A stretch of DNA of 64,000 bases. Source: an uncultured Bacteroidales bacterium (GTDB lineage: Bacteria; Bacteroidota; Bacteroidia; Bacteroidales; P3). The translations under genes and the position numbers were made by a program. Positions 32,785 to 41,471 of this stretch are shown piece by piece. Location: NCBI GenBank assembly GCA_900318175.1, contig ONJQ01000004.1, forward strand, positions 40,362-104,361. Direction: 5' to 3'. Each line of letters opens with the position of its first letter. Within the stretch, counting starts at the first letter, position 1. The notes beneath the pieces were generated by a model. The model searched no databases, was not told the origin of the DNA, and worked only from the letters and a program-made list of their open reading frames with translations.

Positions 32785-35520
32785 ATGAAACCCTTCCTCC
32801 TTGCAGTGGCGGCCTTGCTGGTCTACAATCTTTCTGCCGCCCAGACGCTACGCAGTCGTGGACCCGTGCCGGCTGACTTGAAGCTGAGTGTCGGGCAACT
32901 GTATGAGGCCGACAGGCAGCGTGCCGAGCAGTATGCTGGCCGCCGTGTGCGCGACAAGAAGCAGATTCTTGAATCGTCATACCAGATCAATAAGTTGCTG
33001 GCCAGCGGTCGCATCCTTTATGGCGACCCCGTCAGCACCCTCGCCGCCCGCATTGCTGACACGCTCCTCCATGACTATCCCGACTTGCGGTCGGAACTGC
33101 GTTTCTACACCGTCACCAACACTCAGGCCAATGCCTTCACCACGCCGCAGGGCATGATTTTCATCAATGTGGGGCTTGTGGCCCAGGCGGAGAATGAGGC
33201 CCAGGTGGCCTTCGTCATTGCGCACGAGATTATCCACTACTATCGTGCCCACGGGTTGGAGAACCTGCTGCGGAAACGGAGCAGCGGAAAGCGCAACGAG
33301 CTTGACGACGAGGCCGAAGGCGAGGCTCGCCTCCTCAGCCTCTACCAGCGCAGCCACGAGATGGAGATGGAGGCGGACTCGCTCGGCATGGTGCTCTTTT
33401 ACCTGCCGTCCCCGTATTGGAAGGGGGTGACGGAGGGGGTCTTCGACTTGCTGCAATACGGTGCTCTCCCCTTCGACGACGTGCCCTTCGACACCACCTT
33501 TTTCAACACTCCTTACTACAAACCAGTCGGCTGCTGGCTGGAGAAGGTGGCACCAATCACAGTGAGCGACAACGGCGACGACGAGCTGAGCACGCATCCC
33601 AACATCCTCAGCCGTAGGCTCCGCACGGCAAGGCTGGCTGGCAGCGCATCGCCCCAGGCAAGAAGTGGCGGGGAGGGGCGTCGGTTTTTGGTCACCACGG
33701 AGGAGGAGTTCCACAGTCTGCGCCATGCTGCCCGTCTGGAGTGCATCAGGCAGGATCTGCTCCATGGCCATGCGGCCCGCGCCTTCTACAACAGCTGGCT
33801 GCTGCTGCGCTCGGACCCTGACGACGAGACGCTGAACCTCTACTGTGCCCAAGCCCTCTACAACGCCGCAGTGGCCCGCTGCAACGAGCACGCCGACCTG
33901 ATGGCTGACGACTTCCAGAGGATGGAAGGTGAGTGCCAACAGGTGTGCCACTTTTTTAGCACGGCGGGGTTGGAGCAGCTGACGCTTGCCGCCCTGCATT
34001 ATGTCTGGCGTGCGCACCGTCGCTTCCCGCAGTCCGACCGCTTCCCGGCCATGGCAGACCACCTCTTTCAGCTGCTCCGCAAGCCTTTGGGCAAGGCGTC
34101 GGCGGACTATCTGGCAGCACCTCCATCCGCGGAACAGCCTGCCCCTCAGCCCGACACCACGGCCCAAAAGGGGCTGACCAAGTATGAGCGCATCCGCCAA
34201 AAACGCCAATCCAACCAGCAGCGCACGCCTACGGCCTACGCCCTCACCGACCTCCTTATGGCTGACACTGCTCTCGGCGCGGCCCTGCGCAGCCACCTTG
34301 ACGGCACCTCCCTCACGCACTCCACAGCCGCACAGGCGGACTCGGGGTCCATGCTGGTCTTCAACCCCAACTACTGGGTGGTGGATCGCCGCGAGAACTT
34401 CATCACCGGCCGCAGCAACAAGCATGAGGAAGTGCTGAACGACCGCATAGCCGCCACCGTTGCGAGCCTTGGTGGGCACACAGTGGATTTTTCCGACCAA
34501 GGCATGCACACAATGCTCACCGATACGCAGTACAACGATTTCCTCACCGTCAGCGAGTGGATGCAGGAGTTCTGGCTCACCAAGGGGCGTTTCCCCCACC
34601 AGCGACTGATGCAACCCGCCATGGACCTCCTGCTGGACCGCTACGGTGCCTCAACGCTCACCATGGCCGCCGTGCTGAACAACGAGGGGCAGAACGGCTC
34701 CCTCTCGCCCTCCTACATCCTGCTGGTGCCCTTGGCTCCCTTGGCCATAGTGGCTTCGCTGACGGGGTTGGAACACACTACGATGGTCTCCTTGGTGGCG
34801 GATGCCCGCAGGGGGAAGATGCTGACCCGCCAAGCCTACACCTACAGGGTGGCCGACCATCCGGCTCTTATCGATGCCATGCTCTACGACACCTATAGGC
34901 GTGTGCTGCGTCCCTCACGGCGCGAACCCGTAGGCTTTATGGGACACCGCTTTGCCTTGGCGGCGGGTGCCAATCTGGGTCTGAGTGGGAAGCAGCCGCT
35001 CAAACTGGGGCATTATGTGGCCCTCACCCCGTGGGTTTCCACCGAATTTGCGCTGAAACGCAACCTCTCCATCGCCGCCACCGCACGCTACCATTCGGCC
35101 TACAGCGATGTGACGTGTACCCACACCGTGTTTCGGCAGTCGCCCCAAGGCCTCACGATTGTCGACTCCGTGGCCGTCAGCTCGCGGAATATGCTCACAC
35201 TCGGCCTTGAGCTGCGTTTCTACAAGAACAGCCATTTTGCCCCGCTGGGCTTCTACTTCGACTTTGGAGCCCATGCGGTGCATTTCACCCTCCCCTCTTG
35301 CGGGGATGCGGGCAATACCTACGGTGCTCATTTGGGCATGGGTCGCAACTATATCTTCCACCACCACATGCTGCTGAACTACCAGATTGACTACGCCTAC
35401 ACCTACGGTATTGTAAAGACTATCGGCTTCCCGGACGAGACTCGCCCATACCTCCACTACTCCGACGCCATCCTCTCCAACCTCCTCACCCTTAAAATCG
35501 GCATAGGGCTTGTGCCGTGA
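32785..35520 (+). CDS. Exported M48-family metalloprotease with large C-terminal extension
   Basis: 911 residues. Signal peptide 1-19 (LLVYNLSAAQ). The peptidase domain spans about 40-290: FTTPQGMIFINVGL, zinc-binding H147-E-I-I-H151 in VIAHEIIHYY, the third ligand probably E196 in EMEADSLGM, and STHPNILSR near 270, as in BepA/YfgC-type M48 proteases. A helical, TPR-like middle (300-470) is followed by a 400-residue extension. Its end alternates strands (LALAAGANLGLS, STEFALKRNLSIAATARY, GLELRFYKN) like a beta-barrel. BepA-type enzymes act in outer-membrane protein quality control. A protease fused to a barrel-like region is unusual. The active site looks complete. Confidence 0.75.
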   Translation: MKPFLLAVAALLVYNLSAAQTLRSRGPVPADLKLSVGQLYEADRQRAEQYAGRRVRDKKQILESSYQINKLLASGRILYGDPVSTLAARIADTLLHDYPDLRSELRFYTVTNTQANAFTTPQGMIFINVGLVAQAENEAQVAFVIAHEIIHYYRAHGLENLLRKRSSGKRNELDDEAEGEARLLSLYQRSHEMEMEADSLGMVLFYLPSPYWKGVTEGVFDLLQYGALPFDDVPFDTTFFNTPYYKPVGCWLEKVAPITVSDNGDDELSTHPNILSRRLRTARLAGSASPQARSGGEGRRFLVTTEEEFHSLRHAARLECIRQDLLHGHAARAFYNSWLLLRSDPDDETLNLYCAQALYNAAVARCNEHADLMADDFQRMEGECQQVCHFFSTAGLEQLTLAALHYVWRAHRRFPQSDRFPAMADHLFQLLRKPLGKASADYLAAPPSAEQPAPQPDTTAQKGLTKYERIRQKRQSNQQRTPTAYALTDLLMADTALGAALRSHLDGTSLTHSTAAQADSGSMLVFNPNYWVVDRRENFITGRSNKHEEVLNDRIAATVASLGGHTVDFSDQGMHTMLTDTQYNDFLTVSEWMQEFWLTKGRFPHQRLMQPAMDLLLDRYGASTLTMAAVLNNEGQNGSLSPSYILLVPLAPLAIVASLTGLEHTTMVSLVADARRGKMLTRQAYTYRVADHPALIDAMLYDTYRRVLRPSRREPVGFMGHRFALAAGANLGLSGKQPLKLGHYVALTPWVSTEFALKRNLSIAATARYHSAYSDVTCTHTVFRQSPQGLTIVDSVAVSSRNMLTLGLELRFYKNSHFAPLGFYFDFGAHAVHFTLPSCGDAGNTYGAHLGMGRNYIFHHHMLLNYQIDYAYTYGIVKTIGFPDETRPYLHYSDAILSNLLTLKIGIGLVP

Positions 35521-35529
35521 GGGGGATTT

Positions 35530-35625
35530 GAATGTGTGGATGCGTGAATTCTTGAATGCGTTAATGGGTAAACGAGTGAATTCTTGAATGTGTTATTGTA
35601 TAAACGACTGAATGCTTAAATCAAC
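35530..35625 (+). repeat. 8-bp-period tandem repeats, locus 5 (longest)
   Basis: Twelve consecutive octamers with no phase break: GAATGTGT, GGATGCGT, GAATTCTT, GAATGCGT, TAATGGGT, AAACGAGT, GAATTCTT, GAATGTGT, TATTGTAT, AAACGACT, GAATGCTT, AAATCAAC. It fills most of the gap between the M48 gene and the barrel gene at 35657. Confidence 0.85.
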
Positions 35626-35656
35626 TTTAATTTATTGTTTAATCTATTAATTCATC

Positions 35657-36484
35657 ATGAAAAAAATCGTACTGTTTCTGTTTTTTGCTGCCCTGCTGCA
35701 GCTGGCCAATGCGCAATTCCGCTACATCTATGTCCCCGGCGACGGCGAGCGTCAATTCGGTCTCAGCATCACGCCCTCCTACTGCTCCCAGCAGATGGGC
35801 GTGGGAGCCCAAATCAAGGGCCCCTCGGGTGCCTCGGAAAGCCTCACCACCAAGGGCACAGTTGACAACCGCATCGGCTACAGCGCGGGTCTCTTTTATG
35901 GCTACGAGACGCGCCACAACCGCACCATTGAGTTCGGCAACTACGCCACCGTCTACTACAGTCTCAACCCCTTCAGCGGCAAGGTGGACATTGTGCGCGA
36001 CGGCCAGACCGAGCAACACGAAGTCAAGTACACCGCCCAGCGCATCCTGCTCCATGTCAACCCATTCCTCAGCTACACCATCAACGACGAGTTCTCCGTC
36101 AGCGCGGGTCTGGGAGTCTCCCTCGCCCCGCAGCTGAGGAGCAAAGTCTATCTTGACGGCAAACCATTGGCCTTGGAGTCGTCCAACAAGGGTTCAGAGG
36201 CGGCCATGGAGTCTCTCTTCCTTGGATTGATGAACTTTCATTTCGACGCCAACATCGGGGCTAAGTACTGGTTCAGCGAACAGTTCTTCTGTGGTGCCAG
36301 GCTTCAGTATTGCTTCTATACGCTCAGCATCCTGTCGCTCTTTGGCAAGGATGGCGATGCCGACATGAAGAAGTTCCCCAACGGCGTGGTGAATATGGAC
36401 CTCACCAGTGGCACCGGTGCGGCCAACTACTTCATGCCAGGCAGCAAGCTGCAGCTTGCGCTGTCACTGGGCTACGTGTGGTAA
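35657..36484 (+). CDS. Probable outer-membrane beta-barrel protein
   Basis: 275 residues. Signal peptide MKKIVLFLFFAALLQLANA. Strand-like repeats follow (RQFGLSITPSYCSQQMG, GYSAGLFYGYETRHNRTIEFGNY, FSVSAGLGVSLAPQL, NIGAKYWFSEQFFCGARLQYCFY) and the chain ends LQLALSLGYVW with a terminal aromatic, as in barrels recognised by BamA. It is the last gene of the sigma-factor cluster and is followed by a hairpin terminator. Family and substrate unknown. Confidence 0.6.
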   Translation: MKKIVLFLFFAALLQLANAQFRYIYVPGDGERQFGLSITPSYCSQQMGVGAQIKGPSGASESLTTKGTVDNRIGYSAGLFYGYETRHNRTIEFGNYATVYYSLNPFSGKVDIVRDGQTEQHEVKYTAQRILLHVNPFLSYTINDEFSVSAGLGVSLAPQLRSKVYLDGKPLALESSNKGSEAAMESLFLGLMNFHFDANIGAKYWFSEQFFCGARLQYCFYTLSILSLFGKDGDADMKKFPNGVVNMDLTSGTGAANYFMPGSKLQLALSLGYVW

Positions 36485-36506
36485 GCCGAAGGACAGCACC
36501 ATCACT

Positions 36507-36538
36507 GCGAAGGGGGACCAACACAAGTCCTCCTTCGC
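36507..36538 (+). terminator. Terminator of the sigma-factor/envelope cluster
   Basis: GCGAAGG and GGAC on the left pair with GTCC and CCTTCGC on the right around an 8-nt loop, followed by TCTTTATAGG. Confidence 0.6.
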
Positions 36539-36547
36539 TCTTTATAG

Positions 36548-36636
36548 GTCAGTTGTTCCTCATTTCTCTAACATTTGTTCCTTTTTCATTGGATAACTAC
36601 TCCAAGAACGGACCAAGAAGTGAGGAACAAGGAGTG
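36548..36636. repeat. 11-bp-period tandem repeats in two opposed arms, locus 3
   Basis: Left arm: GTCAGTTGTTC, CTCATTTCTCT, AACATTTGTTC, CTTTTTCATTG (36548-36591). Right arm: AAGAACGGACC, AAGAAGTGAGG, AACAAGGAGTG (36604-36636). TTGTTCCTCATTTC on the left pairs with GAAGTGAGGAACAA on the right with one mismatch. It lies between convergent genes. Confidence 0.75.
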
Positions 36637-36717
36637 GAGATAGAAAAAACAAGCTGCCAATCCGGTAGCAGGTGAGAGGGTTGATAGAAAAAAACGGCTG
36701 CGGGGGGGGACTCGGGT

Positions 36718-38550
36718 TTAGTGGAAGGTTTGCATCTCAACGAGCCTTTTGTACAACCCTCCGAGGGCGAGGAGCTGCTGGTGGGTGCCTTGCTCGGCAA
36801 TGATGCCGTGGTCCATGACGATGATGTGGTCGGCGTGGCGGATGGTGGAGAGGCGGTGGGCAATGATGATGCAAGTGCGCCCCTGCATGAGGCCGCTGAG
36901 GGCTTGCTGCACGGCGAGCTCGCTCTCGGTGTCGAGGGCGGAGGTGGCCTCGTCGAGGATGAGGATGGGCGGGTTTTTGAGTACGGCGCGGGCTATGCTG
37001 AGGCGTTGGCGCTGTCCACCGCTGAGGGTGATGCCGCTGTCGCCGATGTTGGTGTCGTAGCCGTCGGCCAGCTGGTTGATGAATTCGTCGGCATGGGCGA
37101 TGGTGGCGGCACGCTTGACGGCGTCGAGGCTGTAGTCGGAGTGGCCGAAGGCTATGTTGTTGGCAACGGTGTCGTTGAATAGGATACAGTCCTGAGAGAC
37201 GAGGCCTATCTGTGCCCGAAGGCTGTTGATGTTGAGGTCGGTGATGGGTGTCCCGTCAATGAGTATCTGACCGTCGGTGCTGTCGTAGAAGCGGGGCAGG
37301 AGGTCGACCAGGGTGGTCTTGCCGGCACCGGAGGGACCGACAATGGCAACAGTGCTGCCGCAGGGGATGGAGAGGTTGATGTTGCGGAGTACGTAGATGG
37401 GCTCGGCATCGGCGTCGGTGCGGTAGGCAAAGGAGACGTTGCGGTAGTCGATGCTGTGATGGAAGGTTGTGAGGGTGGTGGCGTCGGGTTTCTCGATGAT
37501 GGTCTCGTCGGCGTCCATGATTTCGAAAATGCGGGCGGCGGCGGCATTGGCTTTTTGAAGATTGTTGTAGACGCGGACGATGGACTGCACAGGGGGGATG
37601 AGGCGTGCAAAGAGGATGACGAAGAGGATGAAGACCGAAGAGAGGAGTTCGCCCTGCAGCACGGCGATGCCGCCAAGAATGAGGATGAAGACCAGACCGA
37701 CGGTGAGGAGGACTTCGGAGAGGGGGCTGCTGAGTTCGCGCCGGGTGGCCACCTGCACCGAACGTCGCGTGTAGGCTTGGTTGGCTTGGTCGAAGGTGTG
37801 GGCGCTGCGCTGCTCCTGGCCGAAGGATTTGATGGTGCGGATGCCGGCAAGCGACTCTTCAAGTACGGCAAAGAGGTGACCGAGTTCGGCTTGGCCCTTG
37901 GTAGAGGAACGGCGCAGGCTGCGCCCTATGCGGCCAATGAGCCACACGGACAAGGGCATGACGACAAGGAAATAGAGGAACAGGCGCGGGCTGATGAAGA
38001 TGAGCACGGCGGCGAAGACAATGATGTTGACGGGATCCTTGCCCAGGGAGATGATGGAGGTGAGGACGCCCCATTCGATGTCGGAGAGGTCGTTGGACAT
38101 GCGGCTGATGATGTCGCCGCGACGGCGGGCGTTGAAGTAGGAGACGGGGAGGATGGTGATTTTCTCGTACACGTCGTTGCGCAGCCGCATGACAATGCCG
38201 TTGCGCATGGGGCCTATGACATATTGCGCGGCATAGCGGCACAGGTTGGAGAGGAAGGAGAAGGCAAGGTAGACAAGGGCAAAGCCCACCAGACAGGTCC
38301 AGAGACCGTGCTGCGCCTTGAGGGCGGCGAGGGAGTAGGTCATGTAGAGGGAGAGGTATTCCTGGCTCAGCGAGAAGGGCGGGAGGGGACCGGCGGGCTG
38401 GGAGGTGCCGAAAAGCAGCTCGACAAAGGGGACGATGGTCACAAAGGTGAACAGGTTGAAGAAGACGGCCAGCATGTTGAAGACAAGGTTGCCCGCGATG
38501 TTCCAGGGGTAGAACTTGAGGTATCGGAATACGCGCCAGATGTCGTGCAT
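36718..38550 (-). CDS. MsbA-like ABC exporter (fused membrane and ATPase domains)
   Basis: 610 residues: six transmembrane helices (about 15-310) followed by a nucleotide-binding domain (360-605) with Walker A GPSGAGKTT, Q-loop SQDCILF, signature LSGGQRQRLSIARA, Walker B ILILDEATSALD and the switch His in IIAHRLST. This half-transporter dimerises in the inner membrane. The MsbA class flips lipid A-core or other lipids, but multidrug export is possible. Its own ATG at 38550 lies 17 bp after the stop of the PorE-like gene, so the two may share a transcript. Confidence 0.85.
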   Translation of the reverse strand: MHDIWRVFRYLKFYPWNIAGNLVFNMLAVFFNLFTFVTIVPFVELLFGTSQPAGPLPPFSLSQEYLSLYMTYSLAALKAQHGLWTCLVGFALVYLAFSFLSNLCRYAAQYVIGPMRNGIVMRLRNDVYEKITILPVSYFNARRRGDIISRMSNDLSDIEWGVLTSIISLGKDPVNIIVFAAVLIFISPRLFLYFLVVMPLSVWLIGRIGRSLRRSSTKGQAELGHLFAVLEESLAGIRTIKSFGQEQRSAHTFDQANQAYTRRSVQVATRRELSSPLSEVLLTVGLVFILILGGIAVLQGELLSSVFILFVILFARLIPPVQSIVRVYNNLQKANAAAARIFEIMDADETIIEKPDATTLTTFHHSIDYRNVSFAYRTDADAEPIYVLRNINLSIPCGSTVAIVGPSGAGKTTLVDLLPRFYDSTDGQILIDGTPITDLNINSLRAQIGLVSQDCILFNDTVANNIAFGHSDYSLDAVKRAATIAHADEFINQLADGYDTNIGDSGITLSGGQRQRLSIARAVLKNPPILILDEATSALDTESELAVQQALSGLMQGRTCIIIAHRLSTIRHADHIIVMDHGIIAEQGTHQQLLALGGLYKRLVEMQTFH

Positions 38551-38566
38551 GGTTCTTCTTTAGGGA

Positions 38567-40174
38567 TTAGGGGCGTTGCAGGGTGATGGTGGAGGGCAGA
38601 ACTGGTGTGTCGCCCGTGCGGGCAGGGAGGGTGAAGGTGGCGTTACGACAGCCGGGAGCCGAAACGGTGACGGTGTTGGCCCTGACGGTGGAGAGCAGGA
38701 CGGTGTAGCGGCCTTGGGGGTCTGTGTGGTAGAGGGCGGGTGACTGGGTGCCGTGTTCGACGGCGATGGTGGCGTTGGCGGGCTTGCCGTCAGGCGTCAG
38801 TACGGTGCCGCGGAACAGGGTCATGCCTTCGGGGCGTGCGGAGCTGTAGAGCTCGAACATCAGCACGTCTTGCCCTCCCATGCGGTCGGGACCCGCGGTA
38901 CGCCCGGCATAGTAGGCGTGGGTGCCCGCCGGGATGACGTTGAGGGCTATGTCGTCCTCCTCGGTGTTGAGGGGAAGCCCCAGGTTGATGGGCTTGGACT
39001 GCTCGGCATTGTCAAGGTCGGTGAAATAGAGGTCGTATCCGCCAAAGCCCTGCCATCCGTTGGAGGAGAAATAAAGGGTGTGGCCGTCGGCATGGATGAA
39101 GGGGCAGCGTTCGTTGCCCGGCGTGTTGACGGCGGAGCCCAGATTCTGCGCTTTGCCCCATGTGCCGTCGGCTTTGCGGTGGCAGCGCCAGATGTCGGTG
39201 CCGCCAAGGCCGCCCTTGCGGTTGGAGGCGAAATAGAGCCATTGGCCGTCGGCCGAGATGGAGGGTTGTGACTCCCAGCTGTCGGGGGCATTGACGTTGT
39301 CGCCCGCGTTGGCTATGGGCTGCCACCCGTTGCTGTCGGGGCGGGTGAAGTAGATGTCGCTGTTGTTGTAGCCGCGGAAACGGCGAATGACGGGGTAGTA
39401 GAGTTCGCGGTTGTCGGCGGTGAGGGTCACGCCACCTTCGGGGTCGCCCTGGTTGAAGGGGGCTTTAAGCAGGCGTGCGGGGCCAAAAAGCGTGTCGCGG
39501 CGGTCGGACTGGTAGAGCTGCAAGGGTTTCTGCTCCAGCTCGTGCGAATAGAACGATGTGCGAGAGGCTGTGGAGGTGGTGCGCAGCAGGTAGCAGTGAG
39601 CGCCGTCGTGGGTGATGAAGGGCATGGCTTCGTCCTCGGCGGTGGAGAGCCCTGGGACCACATGGGGGTCGAAAGGAGCACGGTTGCGGTAGGCTTCGGC
39701 CAGGAAGGTGGTCCAGTAGAGGTAGTTGGAGGCTTCCATATAGATGGCGTCGCTCTCGGGGGTACCGGCACTATTAGCCAACTCGAAGTAGCGCTTGAAG
39801 TCCTCTTCGGCAAGGTCGTACTCCTCATCGGTGTAGTGTATCAATCCCATATAATAATGCGCCACGGCATTGGGATAGTTGGGATTGAGCTTCAGTACCT
39901 TGGGGAAATAGCGTCGGATGCCCGCCACGTTGAAGTTGCGCTTGACGGCGTTGAGGCCGAGGTAGAAGTAGAGGTCGGGGTTTTCCGGGTAGCGCTCGGT
40001 GAGGGCAAGGAGCGCGACAGTGGAGGGACGGTAGCGGTGGGAGTTGTAGTCCTGCACGGCTCGTTCCAGCTTCGACATGTCGGGTTGGGACATCTTGTAG
40101 GTGAAGGGGCTCTGCCCCCATGCGGTAGGGGTGAGGCAGAGGAGGATGAGCAGGAGGAGGGGTGCAGGACGCAT
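38567..40174 (-). CDS. PorE-like TPR/PD40/CRD envelope protein lacking an OmpA domain
   Basis: 535 residues from the ATG at 40174. A signal peptide (MRPAPLLLLILLCL, ending near AWGQ) is followed by TPR-like repeats (residues 30-150: NPDLYFYLGLNAVKRNFN, YYMGLIHYTDEEYDLAEEDF). A WD40-like PD40 propeller follows (190-430: TADNRELYYPV, SADGQWLYFASNRKGGLGG, HADGHTLYFSSNGWQGFGG), then a carboxypeptidase-regulatory-like domain (450-535). T9SS PorE has this order plus a C-terminal OmpA peptidoglycan-binding domain, which is missing here. An envelope scaffold role is likely; T9SS involvement is inference. An upstream frame extension into sufD is rejected because the signal peptide fits this ATG. Confidence 0.75.
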   Translation of the reverse strand: MRPAPLLLLILLCLTPTAWGQSPFTYKMSQPDMSKLERAVQDYNSHRYRPSTVALLALTERYPENPDLYFYLGLNAVKRNFNVAGIRRYFPKVLKLNPNYPNAVAHYYMGLIHYTDEEYDLAEEDFKRYFELANSAGTPESDAIYMEASNYLYWTTFLAEAYRNRAPFDPHVVPGLSTAEDEAMPFITHDGAHCYLLRTTSTASRTSFYSHELEQKPLQLYQSDRRDTLFGPARLLKAPFNQGDPEGGVTLTADNRELYYPVIRRFRGYNNSDIYFTRPDSNGWQPIANAGDNVNAPDSWESQPSISADGQWLYFASNRKGGLGGTDIWRCHRKADGTWGKAQNLGSAVNTPGNERCPFIHADGHTLYFSSNGWQGFGGYDLYFTDLDNAEQSKPINLGLPLNTEEDDIALNVIPAGTHAYYAGRTAGPDRMGGQDVLMFELYSSARPEGMTLFRGTVLTPDGKPANATIAVEHGTQSPALYHTDPQGRYTVLLSTVRANTVTVSAPGCRNATFTLPARTGDTPVLPSTITLQRP

Positions 40175-40182
40175 GGCGGGGT

Positions 40183-41466
40183 TTAGAGTTTTGTGGGGTC
40201 GATATGGAAGTTTACTTCCGGGCCGTTGCAGGGGGAGCCGCAGTGCAGGGCGCAGTCGGCGCAGAGGGTCAACTCGCCGTGGAGACGCTTCTTCACCATG
40301 TCCACCAGCGTGCAGCGCAGGGGCTCGAAGGCTATCTGTTGCAACACTTCGTCGCAGAAGGCGTAGAGGAGCAGGGTCTCTGCGGTGCGTTGGCTCACGC
40401 CACGCGAACGGATGTAGAAGAGTGCCTGCTGGTCCAGTTGGCCAATGGTGCTGCCGTGCGAGCACTTGACATCATCATTGTAGATTTCGAGGAAGGGCTT
40501 GGTGTTGATGGTGGCCTTGTCGGTAAGGAGGATGTTGTTGTTGGACTGGTAGGCTTCGGTTTTTGTGGCGCCTTCGCGCACCAGGACGTGGCCGTTGAAG
40601 GTGCCGCGTGCCGAGTCGTCCAATATGCCTTTGAAGAGCTCGCGGCTGTGGCAGTTGGGACAGGCGTGGTCCACAAAGATGTAGTTGTCCACCTGTTGCT
40701 CTTGGTCGTTGAGGAAAAGGCCGTGGGCCTGAACGTCGCAGTGCTCGCCCATCATGCGAATCTCGGTATGGTTGCGAATGTGGCCGCCGTTGAGCGTCAC
40801 AGCTACCGAGCGCAGCGAGGAGCCGGTTTCCATCAGTGCGTAGGTGTGGTTCAGGAGCCCCGTGTGGTTGTTGAGGTTCTGCATCTTGTAGTACTGCACG
40901 TAGGCATCGCTGCCCACGTGTATCTCGGTCACGTTGTTGGCGAAGGCGTGGGCGTCGTCGTAGCTGTCGTCGCAATGCACAAGGGTTACGCTGCTGCCGC
41001 GTCCCACCACCACGAGGTTGCGCACTTGGAGGAAGAGGCCGTGGCCGGCGTTGATGACGGACTGTAGCTGCAAGGGGCGTTCCACCTGCACCCCGTCGGG
41101 CACATAGATGAAGAGCCCGTCGGTGTAGTGCTCAGTGTTGAGTTGCAGGTAGGGGTTTTGCTGCGGTGTGCAGTGGCCGAAATACTGCCTTACGAAGTCT
41201 GCACGATGGGCGCTGATGTCGCGGAGGCTGCCGTACACCACTCCGCGGCTGTCCACAGTCAGCTCTTGATGGCAGAGACCGTTCTCCACCACTAAGCGTA
41301 GGGCGTCGAGGTTGGGGATGTTGCAGCGGTACTCAGCGGTCTGCCGCTCGCCTTGTGGCAGTTGCAGCTGGTCCGTGAGGAGGGCGGAGAAGTCTACATT
41401 GCGCCACACCTCGTTTTTGCGGAGACGGGGTTGCAGGTCGCGGAATTCTTTCACTATCTTTTCCAT
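40183..41466 (-). CDS. sufD: Fe-S cluster assembly scaffold subunit SufD
   Basis: About 427 residues, a right-handed parallel beta-helix protein of the SufBCD scaffold that builds Fe-S clusters in the cytoplasm. LQLNTEHYTDGLFIYVPDGV, LVHCDDSYDDAHAF, SRELFKGILDDSARGTFNGHV, TKTEAYQSNNNILLTDKATINTKP and CSHGSTIGQLDQQALFYIRSRGV are strongly conserved SufD/SufB blocks. The C-terminus (CADCALHCGSPCNGPE) carries four Cys, unusual for SufD. The ATG at 41466 is used; a GTG at 41475 overlapping the sufC stop is also possible. It follows sufC directly. No sufB or sufS is present nearby. Confidence 0.9.
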   Translation of the reverse strand: MEKIVKEFRDLQPRLRKNEVWRNVDFSALLTDQLQLPQGERQTAEYRCNIPNLDALRLVVENGLCHQELTVDSRGVVYGSLRDISAHRADFVRQYFGHCTPQQNPYLQLNTEHYTDGLFIYVPDGVQVERPLQLQSVINAGHGLFLQVRNLVVVGRGSSVTLVHCDDSYDDAHAFANNVTEIHVGSDAYVQYYKMQNLNNHTGLLNHTYALMETGSSLRSVAVTLNGGHIRNHTEIRMMGEHCDVQAHGLFLNDQEQQVDNYIFVDHACPNCHSRELFKGILDDSARGTFNGHVLVREGATKTEAYQSNNNILLTDKATINTKPFLEIYNDDVKCSHGSTIGQLDQQALFYIRSRGVSQRTAETLLLYAFCDEVLQQIAFEPLRCTLVDMVKKRLHGELTLCADCALHCGSPCNGPEVNFHIDPTKL

Positions 41467-41471
41467 AGGGC

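Noticed and set aside
37456-38586. Long plus-strand frame opposite the ABC exporter
   Set aside because: Gly/Glu/Asp-rich translation with no motif, opposite a complete Walker A/signature/Walker B protein.
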